Positions 33,364 to 41,234 of a stretch of DNA of 64,000 nucleotides are shown piece after piece. The DNA comes from Nocardiopsis ganjiahuensis DSM 45031. Lineage in GTDB: Bacteria; Actinomycetota; Actinomycetes; Streptosporangiales; Streptosporangiaceae. A program made the position numbers and the translations under genes. Under the pieces are notes generated by a model, which did no database searches, was not told where the DNA came from, and worked only from the letters and a program-made list of their open reading frames with translations. Location: positions 174,066 to 238,065 of the forward strand of contig NZ_ANBA01000015.1 in assembly GCF_000341085.1 (NCBI RefSeq), in the 5' to 3' direction. Each line of letters starts with the position of its first letter. The first letter of the stretch is position 1.

Positions 33364-34995
33364 ATGAGTTCCGCCAAGGCCGGAAACGGCGCCACCCACG
33401 CGCACGGGGGCAACGGGGCCCCGTCCGCGCTCGCGGGTCCGCGCGAGTGGGCCGCACTCGCCGTCCTGGTCCTGCCCGTGGTGCTGATCTCGGTCGACAT
33501 GACCGTGCTCGGCTTCGCGGTCCCGGCTCTGAGCACGGCGCTGAGCCCCAGCTCCGGTCAGCTGCTGTGGATCATCGACATCTACGGCTTCGTCCTGGCC
33601 GGCCTGCTGATCACCATGGGCTCACTCGGTGACCGCATCGGACGGCGCCGCCTGCTCATGGTCGGTTCGGCCGCCTTCGGCGTCGCCTCCCTGCTGGCCG
33701 CGTTCTCGCCCAACTCCGAGACGCTGATCCTGGCCCGCGCCCTGCTGGGCGTCGCGGGGGCCTCGCTGATGCCCTCGACCCTGTCCCTGCTGCGCAACAT
33801 CTTCCTGGACCCGCGCCAGCGCCTGCTGGCCATCGCGATCTGGGCCTCCGGGTTCTCCGCCGGCGCCGCGCTCGGTCCGATCCTGGGCGGCTGGCTCCTG
33901 GAGCACTTCTTCTGGGGCTCGGTCTTCCTGATCAACCTGCCGGTGATGGCGCTGATCCTGATCCTCGTGCCGCTGCTGGTCCGTGAGTCCCGCAACCCGG
34001 ACTCCGGCCGCATCGACGTGCCGAGCGTCGTGCTGTCCATGGGCGCCATGCTGCCCGCCGTCTTCGGCATCAAGAAGCTGGCCACCGGCGGCCTCGACGT
34101 CCTGCCGGTCCTCTCGCTGGTGTTCGGCCTGACCCTGGGCTACCTGTTCGTCCGCCGACAGCGCACGCTCGAGGACCCGCTCATCGACGTGGACCTGTTC
34201 CGCTCCCGCGTGTTCAGCGTGGCCGTGGTCACCAACCTGATGATCGTGTTCTCCCTGGTGGGGTCGTTGTTCTTCCTCACCCAGTACCTCCAGCTGGTGC
34301 TCGGCGTCTCGCCGATGCGCGCCGGCCTCGTGCTGGTCCCGGGGCTGATCCTGTCCGTCGTCGCCAGCCTGGTCGCGGCCCGGCTGGCCCGCCACCTGAG
34401 CCTGGCCACGGTCATCGGTGTGTCCCTGATCGTCACGGCGGCCGGGTTCGGCACGCTGGTCTTCACACCCGCCGACGACCTCGTCCGCGGTGTCGTGCTC
34501 GTGGCCGCGGCCTTCGTCCTGATCTCCCTGGGCGCCGGTTTCGCCGAGACGCTCACCAACGGCGCGATCATGTCGGCCGCCCCGCCCGAGCGGGCCGGTG
34601 CCGCCTCCGCGATCTCCGAGACCGCCTACGAGATGGGCGGTGCCCTGGGCGTCGCGGTACTGGGCAGTGTCCTGACGGCGTTCTACCGCGTCCACCTCAC
34701 CGAGGTGGACGGGGTCCCCGGCGCCGCGACCGACGCCGCCCGGGAGACCCTGGGCGGGGCCGCGAACGCCTCCGCCGAACTCGGCGGTTCGGCCGGGGCG
34801 GCGCTGATGGACTCGGCACAGCTGGCGTTCACCAACGGCATGCACCTGACCTCGGCCATCGCCGTGGTGATCGTGCTCGCCGCCGCGGCCCAGGCCTGGT
34901 TCCTGCTGCGCGGACGCGGGAACCCGGCCGTGGAGCCCCAGGAGCCCGCAAAGGCCCACCAGGAGGACACCGAGCTCTCCGAGACCGCGAAGTAG
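33364..34995 (+). CDS. DHA2-family (EmrB/QacA-type) MFS multidrug exporter
   Basis: 543 residues from ATG 33364. Fourteen membrane segments. Helix 1 holds the acidic DMTVLGFAVPAL motif D1, the loop 2-3 motif A is GSLGDRIGRRRLLM, and motif C is GFSAGAALGPILGGWLLEHFFWGSVF (core GAALGPILGGWLLE). This set defines the 14-helix drug:H+ antiporters such as LfrA and QacA, which export quaternary amines, dyes and quinolones. It is divergent from its TetR repressor with tandem operators. A strong terminator follows. Confidence 0.93.
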   Translation: MSSAKAGNGATHAHGGNGAPSALAGPREWAALAVLVLPVVLISVDMTVLGFAVPALSTALSPSSGQLLWIIDIYGFVLAGLLITMGSLGDRIGRRRLLMVGSAAFGVASLLAAFSPNSETLILARALLGVAGASLMPSTLSLLRNIFLDPRQRLLAIAIWASGFSAGAALGPILGGWLLEHFFWGSVFLINLPVMALILILVPLLVRESRNPDSGRIDVPSVVLSMGAMLPAVFGIKKLATGGLDVLPVLSLVFGLTLGYLFVRRQRTLEDPLIDVDLFRSRVFSVAVVTNLMIVFSLVGSLFFLTQYLQLVLGVSPMRAGLVLVPGLILSVVASLVAARLARHLSLATVIGVSLIVTAAGFGTLVFTPADDLVRGVVLVAAAFVLISLGAGFAETLTNGAIMSAAPPERAGAASAISETAYEMGGALGVAVLGSVLTAFYRVHLTEVDGVPGAATDAARETLGGAANASAELGGSAGAALMDSAQLAFTNGMHLTSAIAVVIVLAAAAQAWFLLRGRGNPAVEPQEPAKAHQEDTELSETAK

Positions 34996-35015
34996 CCAAC
35001 GGCGGTCACCGCACA

Positions 35016-35051
35016 CGTCGGCCCCCGAGGAAGCGTCCTCGGGGGCCGACG
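35016..35051. terminator. Hairpin terminator between pump and moeA-like gene
   Basis: A 16-bp perfect stem around the loop AGCG (arms start CGTCGGCCCCCGAGGA). It lies between convergent genes. Confidence 0.85.
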
Positions 35052-35076
35052 CGCGCCCCGGCCGCCGGGTGCGGGC

Positions 35077-36255
35077 TCACGGCAGGCGCAGCAGCTCCCC
35101 CTCGCCACCGGACCACCCCGGGGGCACCACCGCGTACGCCTCGGCCAGGGCGGCGCCGCGCAGACTGCCCGGGCGGTCGTGCCCCACCGGTTCGGCGCGC
35201 CCCTCCCGCAGCCGCACCGCGACCAGACAGGTGTCGTCGGGCCGTGAACGCACCTCCCCCGCCAAGGGGACCGTTCCCGGAACCGAGGCCGGATCGGGCC
35301 GCCCGGACATCGCTCCCAGCAGGGGCACCAGGAGGGTGAGCGAGGCCACCAGCGCGGCGTTCGGGTTGCCGGGGAGCCCCACGAACACCGTGCCGTCGGC
35401 GTGCGCGAGCAGCTGCGGGTGCCCCGGGCGGCAGGCCACCCCGTCCACGACCGTCCGGGCGCCTGCCTCCCGGAGCACACCGCGCAGGTGGTCGGCGGGG
35501 CCCTTGGACGAGGAACCGCACACCACCACCACGTCGGTCCCGGCCGTGGCCAACGCCTCACGGAGGTCCGCGTAACCGTCCCCCAGCACCCGGACCCGCT
35601 CCAGGTGAGCGCCCGCCCAGGCGATCACCCCCGGCACCAGCGGGCCGATGGCGTCCCGCACCACGCCCTCGCCGGGGAGCCCGGCCGTGGCGATCTCGTC
35701 GCCGGTGACCAGAACGGACACCGTCGGCAGACGCACCTCCAGCTGGTCGTGGCCCAGACTCGCCGCCAGGCCCAGCACGGCCGGGGTCACCTCGGTTCCC
35801 TCCGCCAGCACCGTCTCCCCCGGGGCGGTCTCCTCACCCGACCAGCGCACGTGCCGCCCCGGCAGGGCCTCACCGTGCACCCACCCGTCCACCACGTCGG
35901 CCAGCTCGTAGGGCAGGACCGCCTCCGTGCCCTTGGGCGCCCGGGCGCCCGTGGCGATCTCCACGGCCTCACCCGATCCCAGGCAGAGCCCGGCCACCGG
36001 AACCCCGGCCAACTGGGTCCCCACCAGCTTCCAGGGACCCGGCCCCGCCACCGCGAACCCGTCCATCGCCGAGGCGTCGAAGGCGGGCGAACCCACCAGG
36101 GCCCGCAGGTCACCGGAGAGCACACCGCCCAGCGCCCGCCCCAGCGGGAGTTCGCGTACCGGGGAGCCCAGTTCCTCCCCCAACAGCCGGGCCCGCTCGC
36201 GCGCCGCCCCCCAAGGGACGGCACCTCGGTGACCGCCACACGCCGAACCGTCCAT
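35077..36255 (-). CDS. moeA: MoeA-like molybdopterin molybdenumtransferase
   Basis: 392 residues from ATG 36255 (GGAG 4 bases upstream); GTG 36309 is an alternative. MoeA blocks are present in order: AFDASAMDGFAVAG, VEIATGARAPKGTEAVLPYE (core ATGARAPKGTEAV), VSVLVTGDEIATAG, and FVGLPGNPNAALVASL. The usual GGVSVGDYD block is replaced by CGSSSKGPADHL and the usual DxNGxx block by DAIGPLVPG, so two active-site loops are divergent. It would insert molybdate into molybdopterin, or be a paralogue with another task. It is shorter at the C-terminus than typical but still has domain IV. Confidence 0.8.
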   Translation of the reverse strand: MDGSACGGHRGAVPWGAARERARLLGEELGSPVRELPLGRALGGVLSGDLRALVGSPAFDASAMDGFAVAGPGPWKLVGTQLAGVPVAGLCLGSGEAVEIATGARAPKGTEAVLPYELADVVDGWVHGEALPGRHVRWSGEETAPGETVLAEGTEVTPAVLGLAASLGHDQLEVRLPTVSVLVTGDEIATAGLPGEGVVRDAIGPLVPGVIAWAGAHLERVRVLGDGYADLREALATAGTDVVVVCGSSSKGPADHLRGVLREAGARTVVDGVACRPGHPQLLAHADGTVFVGLPGNPNAALVASLTLLVPLLGAMSGRPDPASVPGTVPLAGEVRSRPDDTCLVAVRLREGRAEPVGHDRPGSLRGAALAEAYAVVPPGWSGGEGELLRLP

Positions 36256-36379
36256 GCCGCTCCGTCCACTCCAGATCCGAGGGTGTGCCCCTTTGTCTAC
36301 CCGGGCCACATGAGGCGGACGCTACCGCTTGCGCTCCGCTCACCAGCCACCGCCGCACCACCCCCCGACGACCTCCGAT

Positions 36380-36407
36380 TTGCCGTCTGTCGAATCTCCG
36401 CTAAAGT
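36380..36407 (+). promoter_or_regulatory. Promoter of the tRNA array
   Basis: TTGCCG (36380-36385) and TAAAGT (36402-36407) are 16 bases apart. The predicted start near 36414 lies about 50 bases before the first tRNA. The patch is AT-rich for this region. Confidence 0.6.
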
Positions 36408-36462
36408 CTTAATCAGCAGCAAGGCGGGGCCCACGGAAACGGGGGCCGGGCCGAAGCAGCAA

Positions 36463-36535
36463 GCGGACGTGGCTCAGCTGGTAGAGCATCACCTTGCCAA
36501 GGTGAGGGTCGCGGGTTCGAATCCCGTCGTCCGCT
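36463..36535 (+). tRNA. tRNA-Gly (GCC)
   Basis: A full cloverleaf can be drawn. The acceptor stem is GCGGACG with CGTCCGC, the anticodon arm CACCT-TGCCA-AGGTG has anticodon GCC, and the T-arm contains GGTTCGAATCC. The discriminator base is T and CCA is not encoded. Confidence 0.97.
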
Positions 36536-36575
36536 CGAGGGAGACGCGGGGCGAGAGATCGCCTCTCGTGTACTC

Positions 36576-36646
36576 GGTGGAGTGGCCGAGAGGCGAGGCA
36601 GCGGCCTGCAAAGCCGTCTACACGGGTTCAAATCCCGTCTCCACCT
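36576..36646 (+). tRNA. tRNA-Cys (GCA)
   Basis: Acceptor stem GGTGGAG with CTCCACC, anticodon arm GGC-CTGCAAA-GCC with anticodon GCA, T-loop GTTCAAATC. CCA is not encoded. It lies 40 bases after tRNA-Gly. Confidence 0.96.
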
Positions 36647-36659
36647 CCCAGTTTCACTG

Positions 36660-36733
36660 GGGCGATTAGCTCAGTTGGCTAGAGCACTACCTCGACACGG
36701 TAGGGGTCACAGGTTCGAGTCCTGTATCGCCCA
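36660..36733 (+). tRNA. tRNA-Val (GAC)
   Basis: Acceptor stem GGGCGAT with ATCGCCC, anticodon arm CTACC-TCGACAC-GGTAG with anticodon GAC, T-loop GTTCGAGTC, discriminator A. It is the last of the three-tRNA array and is followed by a strong hairpin. Confidence 0.97.
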
Positions 36734-36742
36734 CAAGTAGGA

Positions 36743-36774
36743 CCAGAGGCCAGATCTTCGGATCTGGCCTCTGG
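36743..36774 (+). terminator. Terminator of the tRNA array
   Basis: CCAGAGGCCAGATC pairs perfectly with its complement over a TTCG tetraloop, 9 bases after tRNA-Val. Confidence 0.9.
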
Positions 36775-36951
36775 TGTGTCCCCGGTCCCCGTGGTGGGAG
36801 ACATCTGGGAGATCGACTTCGAAGCGGGTTCCTCCGGGAGCCCGCTTTCGCTGTTTCCACAGCAGTGCTCTTCGAGGATCGGCGCCATACCGAACGACCG
36901 GCCCCGATCCCTTTGCGTGAGCGCTCCACGCTCCGCGTCCACCGGGCTTGA

Positions 36952-37119
36952 CGATAGATCGTCCCCCATCCTGACACCCGCTTTCGCGGCGTTCTCGCGA
37001 ACCGGCGCGTCGACCCCCGAAGCGCCGAACACGGCTGCGGCGGCATCGAGCAGCACCTTCTCGTTCCACTGGGCATCGGCGCGCTTCGCCCGCACGGGTC
37101 GCTTCTCACTGCTGGTCAC
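36952..37119 (-). pseudogene. TetR-family regulator, truncated and frameshifted
   Basis: From GTG 37119, preceded by AGGAGGG, the frame reads as the start of a TetR protein (AQWNEKVLLDAAAAVFGASG and VRENAAKAGVRMG). An extra G in the run at 36961-36965 breaks the frame at the recognition helix: in the neighbouring frame the expected GTIYR follows. After that no frame continues with TetR-like sequence, so the ligand-binding domain is gone. The lost regulator was divergent from the aldo/keto reductase that it probably controlled. The missing part lies against the tRNA array, suggesting a deletion or an insertion junction there. Confidence 0.7.
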
Positions 37120-37146
37120 AGGCCCTCCTGACGACGGGATTGATAA

Positions 37147-37163
37147 ACGGAACATCGATCCGT
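37147..37163. promoter_or_regulatory. Orphan operator upstream of the aldo/keto reductase
   Basis: ACGGA and TCCGT flank a 7-base spacer in the gap between the TetR pseudogene and the reductase. If this was the TetR site it now has no local repressor. Confidence 0.4.
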
Positions 37164-37252
37164 ATAGTCGATCTGGAACAGTGATCCGCTTCCATCGTGC
37201 CAGAGGAAGCGTGATCGCCGAAGAAGATCACCCGCCGGAAGGAACCCTGCTC

Positions 37253-38272
37253 ATGCAGTACCGCACCCTCGGACGCACCGGCGTCCAGATCAGCACCCTC
37301 GCGCTGGGCGCGATGAATTTCGGCCGGATCGGCCGAACCGGTCAGGAAGACGTCGACTCCCTCGTCGGTTCCGCGCTCGACGCGGGGATCAACCTCATCG
37401 ACACCGCTGACGCGTACAGCAGCGGGGAGTCCGAGGAGATGCTCGGCAAGGCGCTCGGGCACCGCCGCGACGATGTCGTCCTGGCGACAAAGGCAACGCT
37501 CCCCATGGGTGAGGACCGCAATCACCGCGGAAGTTCACGCCGTTGGCTGATCACCGCGCTCGAAGGCAGCCTGCGCCGACTCGGCGTGGATCACATCGAC
37601 CTCTATCAGATGCACCGGTGGGACCCGAACACCAGCGACGAGGAGACACTGTCCGCGCTGACGGACCTGCAGCAGGCGGGAAAGATCCGCTACTTCGGCA
37701 GCTCCACCTTCCCCGCCTACCGGATCGTGCAAGCGCAGGGAGTCGCCCACGACCGCCGACTCGGCCGCTACGTCACCGAACAGCCGAACTACTCCATCCT
37801 CCAGCGGGGCATCGAGGGCCACGTGCTGCCCGTCACCGAGGAACACGGCCTGGGAGTGCTGGCGTGGAGTCCGCTGGCGTCGGGATGGCTCTCCGGCGCG
37901 GTCCGCGAAGGCCGGGAGATCACGACCAGCCGCTCGACGTTCATGCAACCGCGCTTCGACCTCACCGTCCCCGCGAACCGCGCCAAGCTCGACGCCGTCG
38001 AGCAGCTCGCGAAACTCGCCGACGACGCCAGCCTGACCATGATCCAGCTCGCCCTCGGCTTCGTCACCGCGCATCGGGCCGTGACCGCGGCGATCATCGG
38101 ACCGCGCACCCTGGAGCACCTCAGCTCCCAGCTCGCCGCCGCTGACACCGTCTTGTCCACCGAGGTCCTTGACGCGATCGACGCGATCGTCCCCCCTGGG
38201 ATCGATCTCGCCCCGGCGGAGAAGAACGACACACCGCCCGCGCTGCTCGACCCGACGCTGCGACGACGCTGA
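37253..38272 (+). CDS. Aldo/keto reductase
   Basis: 339 residues from ATG 37253 with GGAAGGAA upstream. TIM-barrel AKR with the catalytic tetrad visible: D and Y in DTADAYSSGESEEMLG, K in LATKATLP and H in YQMHRWDPN. The cofactor segment near the end is IIGPRTLEHLSSQL. It resembles the YhdN/oxidoreductase AKR subgroup that reduces aldehydes and ketones with NADPH. Its TetR neighbour is broken, so the gene may be constitutive. Codon use is slightly less GC-rich than in the genes around it. Confidence 0.9.
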   Translation: MQYRTLGRTGVQISTLALGAMNFGRIGRTGQEDVDSLVGSALDAGINLIDTADAYSSGESEEMLGKALGHRRDDVVLATKATLPMGEDRNHRGSSRRWLITALEGSLRRLGVDHIDLYQMHRWDPNTSDEETLSALTDLQQAGKIRYFGSSTFPAYRIVQAQGVAHDRRLGRYVTEQPNYSILQRGIEGHVLPVTEEHGLGVLAWSPLASGWLSGAVREGREITTSRSTFMQPRFDLTVPANRAKLDAVEQLAKLADDASLTMIQLALGFVTAHRAVTAAIIGPRTLEHLSSQLAAADTVLSTEVLDAIDAIVPPGIDLAPAEKNDTPPALLDPTLRRR

Positions 38273-38498
38273 GAGCGGCGGAAACTCACCGGGCACGCTC
38301 ACAGCCCGCGGTGAGAGGCACTCATACATGTCAGGCACTGCGGGGAGCTGTTGGGCGCCCGGTACGGATCCACCGGGGCTTCCCGTCGATGACAGGAGCG
38401 ACCCGGGCCGCGTGGGGCCGTCCACGAGATCTGCCCTGCCGCGAGACGAGGACACGTCGGAAGCCGCCCTCGGAGCGGCCTTTCCCGAAGCGGGGCGG

Positions 38499-38981
38499 TC
38501 AGGTGATGACGAGCCGCTGCCTGCCGTCGATGAGCTCCCGGACAGCGTCCAGGTGCCCGGCGTGGGTCGCGGTCTCCGTGATGACGTGCAGGACGACTTC
38601 ACGAAGGGTGTCGTAGCGCCAGCCGTCGAAGAAGTCCGGCCACCAGGCCGTGGCCGCGTCCGGGTCGGCGCCGGCGAGGATCACGTCGGAGAGCTCGATC
38701 TGTTCGCGGTACAGGGCGAGAACCTCCTGTGCAGACGTCTCCGGTGCGGGATTCCAGGCGTCGTCCCCGGAGCTCAGGATCTCTTCGACGGCGAGCCGCT
38801 CGCCTGCCGCGACGGCGCGGAACCAGAACTTCTCGTCGTCCAGGGCGAGATGGCGCACGAGGCCCAGGCAGGTCCAGCCGGACGGCAGTACCGGGCGCCG
38901 GAGCGCTTCGTCGTCGAGGCCCTCGAGGGCGCCCAGGACGTGTTCGCGTTTGTCGGTCAAGAAGCCCAGCAGCGTCGTCAT
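38499..38981 (-). CDS. DinB/DUF664 family protein
   Basis: 160 residues from ATG 38981, which overlaps the stop of a 43-codon ORF (ATGA); GTG 38996 would add five residues. The four-helix DinB fold shows the histidines expected for metal binding: LVRHLALDDEKFW and THAGHLDAVREL. In actinobacteria this group includes thiol-dependent (mycothiol or bacillithiol) transferases; the reaction here is not known. WPDFFDGWRYDTLREVVLHV is a well-conserved DUF664 block (core FDGWRYDTLREVV). Confidence 0.85.
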   Translation of the reverse strand: MTTLLGFLTDKREHVLGALEGLDDEALRRPVLPSGWTCLGLVRHLALDDEKFWFRAVAAGERLAVEEILSSGDDAWNPAPETSAQEVLALYREQIELSDVILAGADPDAATAWWPDFFDGWRYDTLREVVLHVITETATHAGHLDAVRELIDGRQRLVIT

Positions 38982-39109
38982 CTCGGTGTCGGACACGATG
39001 CGGCGACCTCCCCCGTCAGGCCGGAGACGCCCTCGTGGAACCTCCTGGCCACCGTCGGATCCTCGGCGAACGGCGTGACGGATCCGGTGTCCTCGAACCA
39101 GCGGTCCAT
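38978..39109 (-). CDS. Possible 43-residue protein coupled to the DinB-like gene
   Basis: From ATG 39109, with GGGAGGGG about 9 bases upstream, a frame of 43 codons ends at TGA 38978-38980, sharing ATGA with the next start. The product (MDRWFEDTGSVTPFAEDPTV and on) is acidic at first and has normal codon use. I recognise no family. It may be a small leader protein for translation of the DinB-like gene, or the stump of a domain once fused upstream. Confidence 0.4.
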   Translation of the reverse strand: MDRWFEDTGSVTPFAEDPTVARRFHEGVSGLTGEVAASCPTPR

Positions 39110-39178
39110 GGCTGCCCCTCCCTCGGACGGCACCGCGCGTGACGCGGTCGTCCGCACCGTATCCGGCAGGGGTGACGT

Positions 39179-40153
39179 TCAGGGGCCGGAGGGGGTCCTG
39201 TCCGGGGTTGCCGGGACGCGGACGATCTGGGCCAGCAGGGCCAACAGCGGCAGCTCCAGCAGCGGCCCCGCCACCAGGGCGAGGGCGATCAGCGGCCGGT
39301 CGGGGAAGGCCGCGACCGCGACGGCCAGCGCGATGGGCGAGTTCCGCGCCGTGGTGGTCATGACCAGCGTGACCCTCTGTTCCGCGGGCAGGCGCAGGAG
39401 CCCGGCCGCGGACACCGCGACCACGGGCGCCAGGACGAAGAAGACCGCCAGGGGCAGCAGGAGCGCCAGCAGGTCCAGGGCGTGCTCCGTCACGGTGCGG
39501 GACTGCCAGGCGAACATGGCGAAGACCGCCGTGTACAGCAGCGGCAGCACCACCCGCGCGGCCGGGGCGACCACGATCCGGTCGCGCCAGTCGGCGCCCT
39601 TGTACCGGGCGGCGGCCCAGCGGGTGACCGCGGCCAGGGTCAGCGGCAGGACCAGGACGAGCAGGACCGACTCGGCCAGGGTCGCGCCGTCGACCATCGC
39701 TGCCCGTCCGCCCAGGAGCAGCACGTAGACCGGTAGCAGCAGCAGTTGCAGGACGAGGTTGACCGGCAGCAGGGCCGCGGCGATACCCGTGTGGCCGCGG
39801 GCCATGGCGGTGAAGACCAGGTACCAGTCCGTGCACGGGGTCACCAGCAGCAACAGCAGGCCGATCCGCAGGTCCGGTTCGGAACCCAGCAGACCCGCTC
39901 CCAGCACCCAGGCCAGGAGCGGGGTGAAGACGAAGTTGAGGACCAGGCTGGCCGCCACCACGGACCGCGCCCGCCGCGCCTGCGCCACCTGGGCGGCGTC
40001 CATCTGCACGAACACGGCGGCGAGCATCACCAGCAGGGCGGGCAGCACGACGTGCTCCGCGGCCGCACCGATCGGGAGAAGGAGCCCGGCCCCCAGCCCG
40101 GCCAGGGCCGCGACGGCCACCAGAAGACTCTGGAGGCGTTCGGCGATCGACAT
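39179..40153 (-). CDS. ACR3/bile-acid:Na+ symporter superfamily transporter
   Basis: 324 residues from ATG 40153, 3 bases after the MerR stop. Ten membrane segments are predicted. The motif TPCTDWYLVFTAMARGHTGIAAALLPVN holds the conserved Cys of arsenite exporters of the ACR3 group (core TPCTDWYLVFTAMARG). The ending TTTARNSPIALAVAVAAFPD matches the helix-break motif of the superfamily (core TTTARNSPIALAVA). It likely exports an oxyanion such as arsenite or antimonite. The upstream MerR regulator with several cysteines and a MerR-type promoter supports a metal/metalloid resistance operon. Confidence 0.8.
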   Translation of the reverse strand: MSIAERLQSLLVAVAALAGLGAGLLLPIGAAAEHVVLPALLVMLAAVFVQMDAAQVAQARRARSVVAASLVLNFVFTPLLAWVLGAGLLGSEPDLRIGLLLLLVTPCTDWYLVFTAMARGHTGIAAALLPVNLVLQLLLLPVYVLLLGGRAAMVDGATLAESVLLVLVLPLTLAAVTRWAAARYKGADWRDRIVVAPAARVVLPLLYTAVFAMFAWQSRTVTEHALDLLALLLPLAVFFVLAPVVAVSAAGLLRLPAEQRVTLVMTTTARNSPIALAVAVAAFPDRPLIALALVAGPLLELPLLALLAQIVRVPATPDRTPSGP

Positions 40154-40156
40154 CGG

Positions 40157-41002
40157 TCAGGGCTCCTCGGAAGGGGTCGGAGGTTGCGATGGCTCGGCCC
40201 CCAGCAGGCGGGCGGCCTGCTCGGCGCGGCTGCCCGGTGCGGGCGGGTCGCCGGGGCCGGTGCTCACACGCAGGTGCACCCGGCGGGCGCTGAAGTCGAT
40301 GCCCAGGTCCAGGAAGGAACAGCACTGCTGTTCGGCGGCGGCCAGTTCGGCCAGTGCCCCGGCCTTCTCCAGGGGGAGGGTCCAGGTACTCCCGCGGGCG
40401 TGGCGCACCCGGCGGGCCGGCTCCAGCAGAAGGCGCCACCGGTCGAGGCGCTCCCGGTGGTCGTCCTCCTCCAGTGAGCAGGAGACCCTCGGGGTGGCGG
40501 ACACGGTCAGCTCACGCGCACGGCGTGCGGGCCGGGCCGCAGGCGCGCCCACACGCCGGGCGGGGCCCGGGGCGGGGTTCGGGGCGGGGTCCGGGCCATC
40601 GGCGAGGAAGGCACAGTCCGGATCGCAGGGGGTGTCCCGGTCGGGCAGTGCGTCCAGGCGCCGCAGCGCGTCTCGGAGCACGGACCGGAACTCCTCCAGC
40701 TCAGCGCTGCGTTCGCGGACCTCCGCCAGGCGTTCGACAAGCCGGGGCCGGAGCACGGACCTGACCCGGGAACACGAATGGGCCGACCACACCGCGGTGA
40801 GTTCGCCGATCTCGTCCAGGTCCAGGCCGAGCTGTTTGGCGGTGCCGATGAACGCCAGCCGTTCGACCGAGCGCTGGTCGTAGAGACGGTAGCCGGCCGG
40901 GGAGCGCTGCGCGGGAAGCAGCCCGCGCTCTTCGTAGTAGCGCAGCGTGGAGGCGGGAACACCGGAGCGTTCGGCCAGCTCGGAGACGCGCATCAACACC
41001 AT
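40157..41002 (-). CDS. MerR-family metal-responsive regulator with C-terminal Cys domain
   Basis: 281 residues from ATG 41002, 6 bases after a TATCTT box. The MerR helix-turn-helix is at residues 4-40 (LRYYEERGLLPAQRSPAGYRLYD core). Cysteines placed as in metal-sensing MerR proteins are AHSC before the dimer helix and CDPDC after it. A Pro/Ala-rich linker leads to a C-terminal domain of about 90 residues with AEQQCCSFLDLGIDF, which is not part of classical MerR. The protein should activate its own promoter and the downstream transporter when it binds metal. The last codons are 3 bases from the transporter start. Confidence 0.88.
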   Translation of the reverse strand: MVLMRVSELAERSGVPASTLRYYEERGLLPAQRSPAGYRLYDQRSVERLAFIGTAKQLGLDLDEIGELTAVWSAHSCSRVRSVLRPRLVERLAEVRERSAELEEFRSVLRDALRRLDALPDRDTPCDPDCAFLADGPDPAPNPAPGPARRVGAPAARPARRARELTVSATPRVSCSLEEDDHRERLDRWRLLLEPARRVRHARGSTWTLPLEKAGALAELAAAEQQCCSFLDLGIDFSARRVHLRVSTGPGDPPAPGSRAEQAARLLGAEPSQPPTPSEEP

Positions 41003-41008
41003 GCGCCC

Positions 41009-41040
41009 AAGATAGGCCTTCGAGTCGACTCGAAGGTCAA
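41009..41040 (-). promoter_or_regulatory. MerR-type promoter of the metal-resistance operon
   Basis: On the minus strand TTGACC (41035-41040) and TATCTT (41009-41014) are separated by 20 bases. The perfect palindrome CCTTCGAGTCGACTCGAAGG (41017-41036) fills the spacer. This is the canonical MerR-activated geometry. The ATG at 41002 follows the -10 box by 6 bases. Confidence 0.85.
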
Positions 41041-41234
41041 GCCCGGGGAGGGGTCCGGAGTTCGGCTCCCCCACCCCGGGTCCGGTGCCCCGGACCCGGC
41101 CGGCGGGGCCTTCCGGCCGCCACTGGCCACGCGCGAGAAAACGTTCGGTTCCCGGAACCCCGGGCACTGCCGCAGACTCGAACACCGGGGGGCGGACCGC
41201 GCCCCTTCGAGCCCCGACAACGAAAACGAGGACG

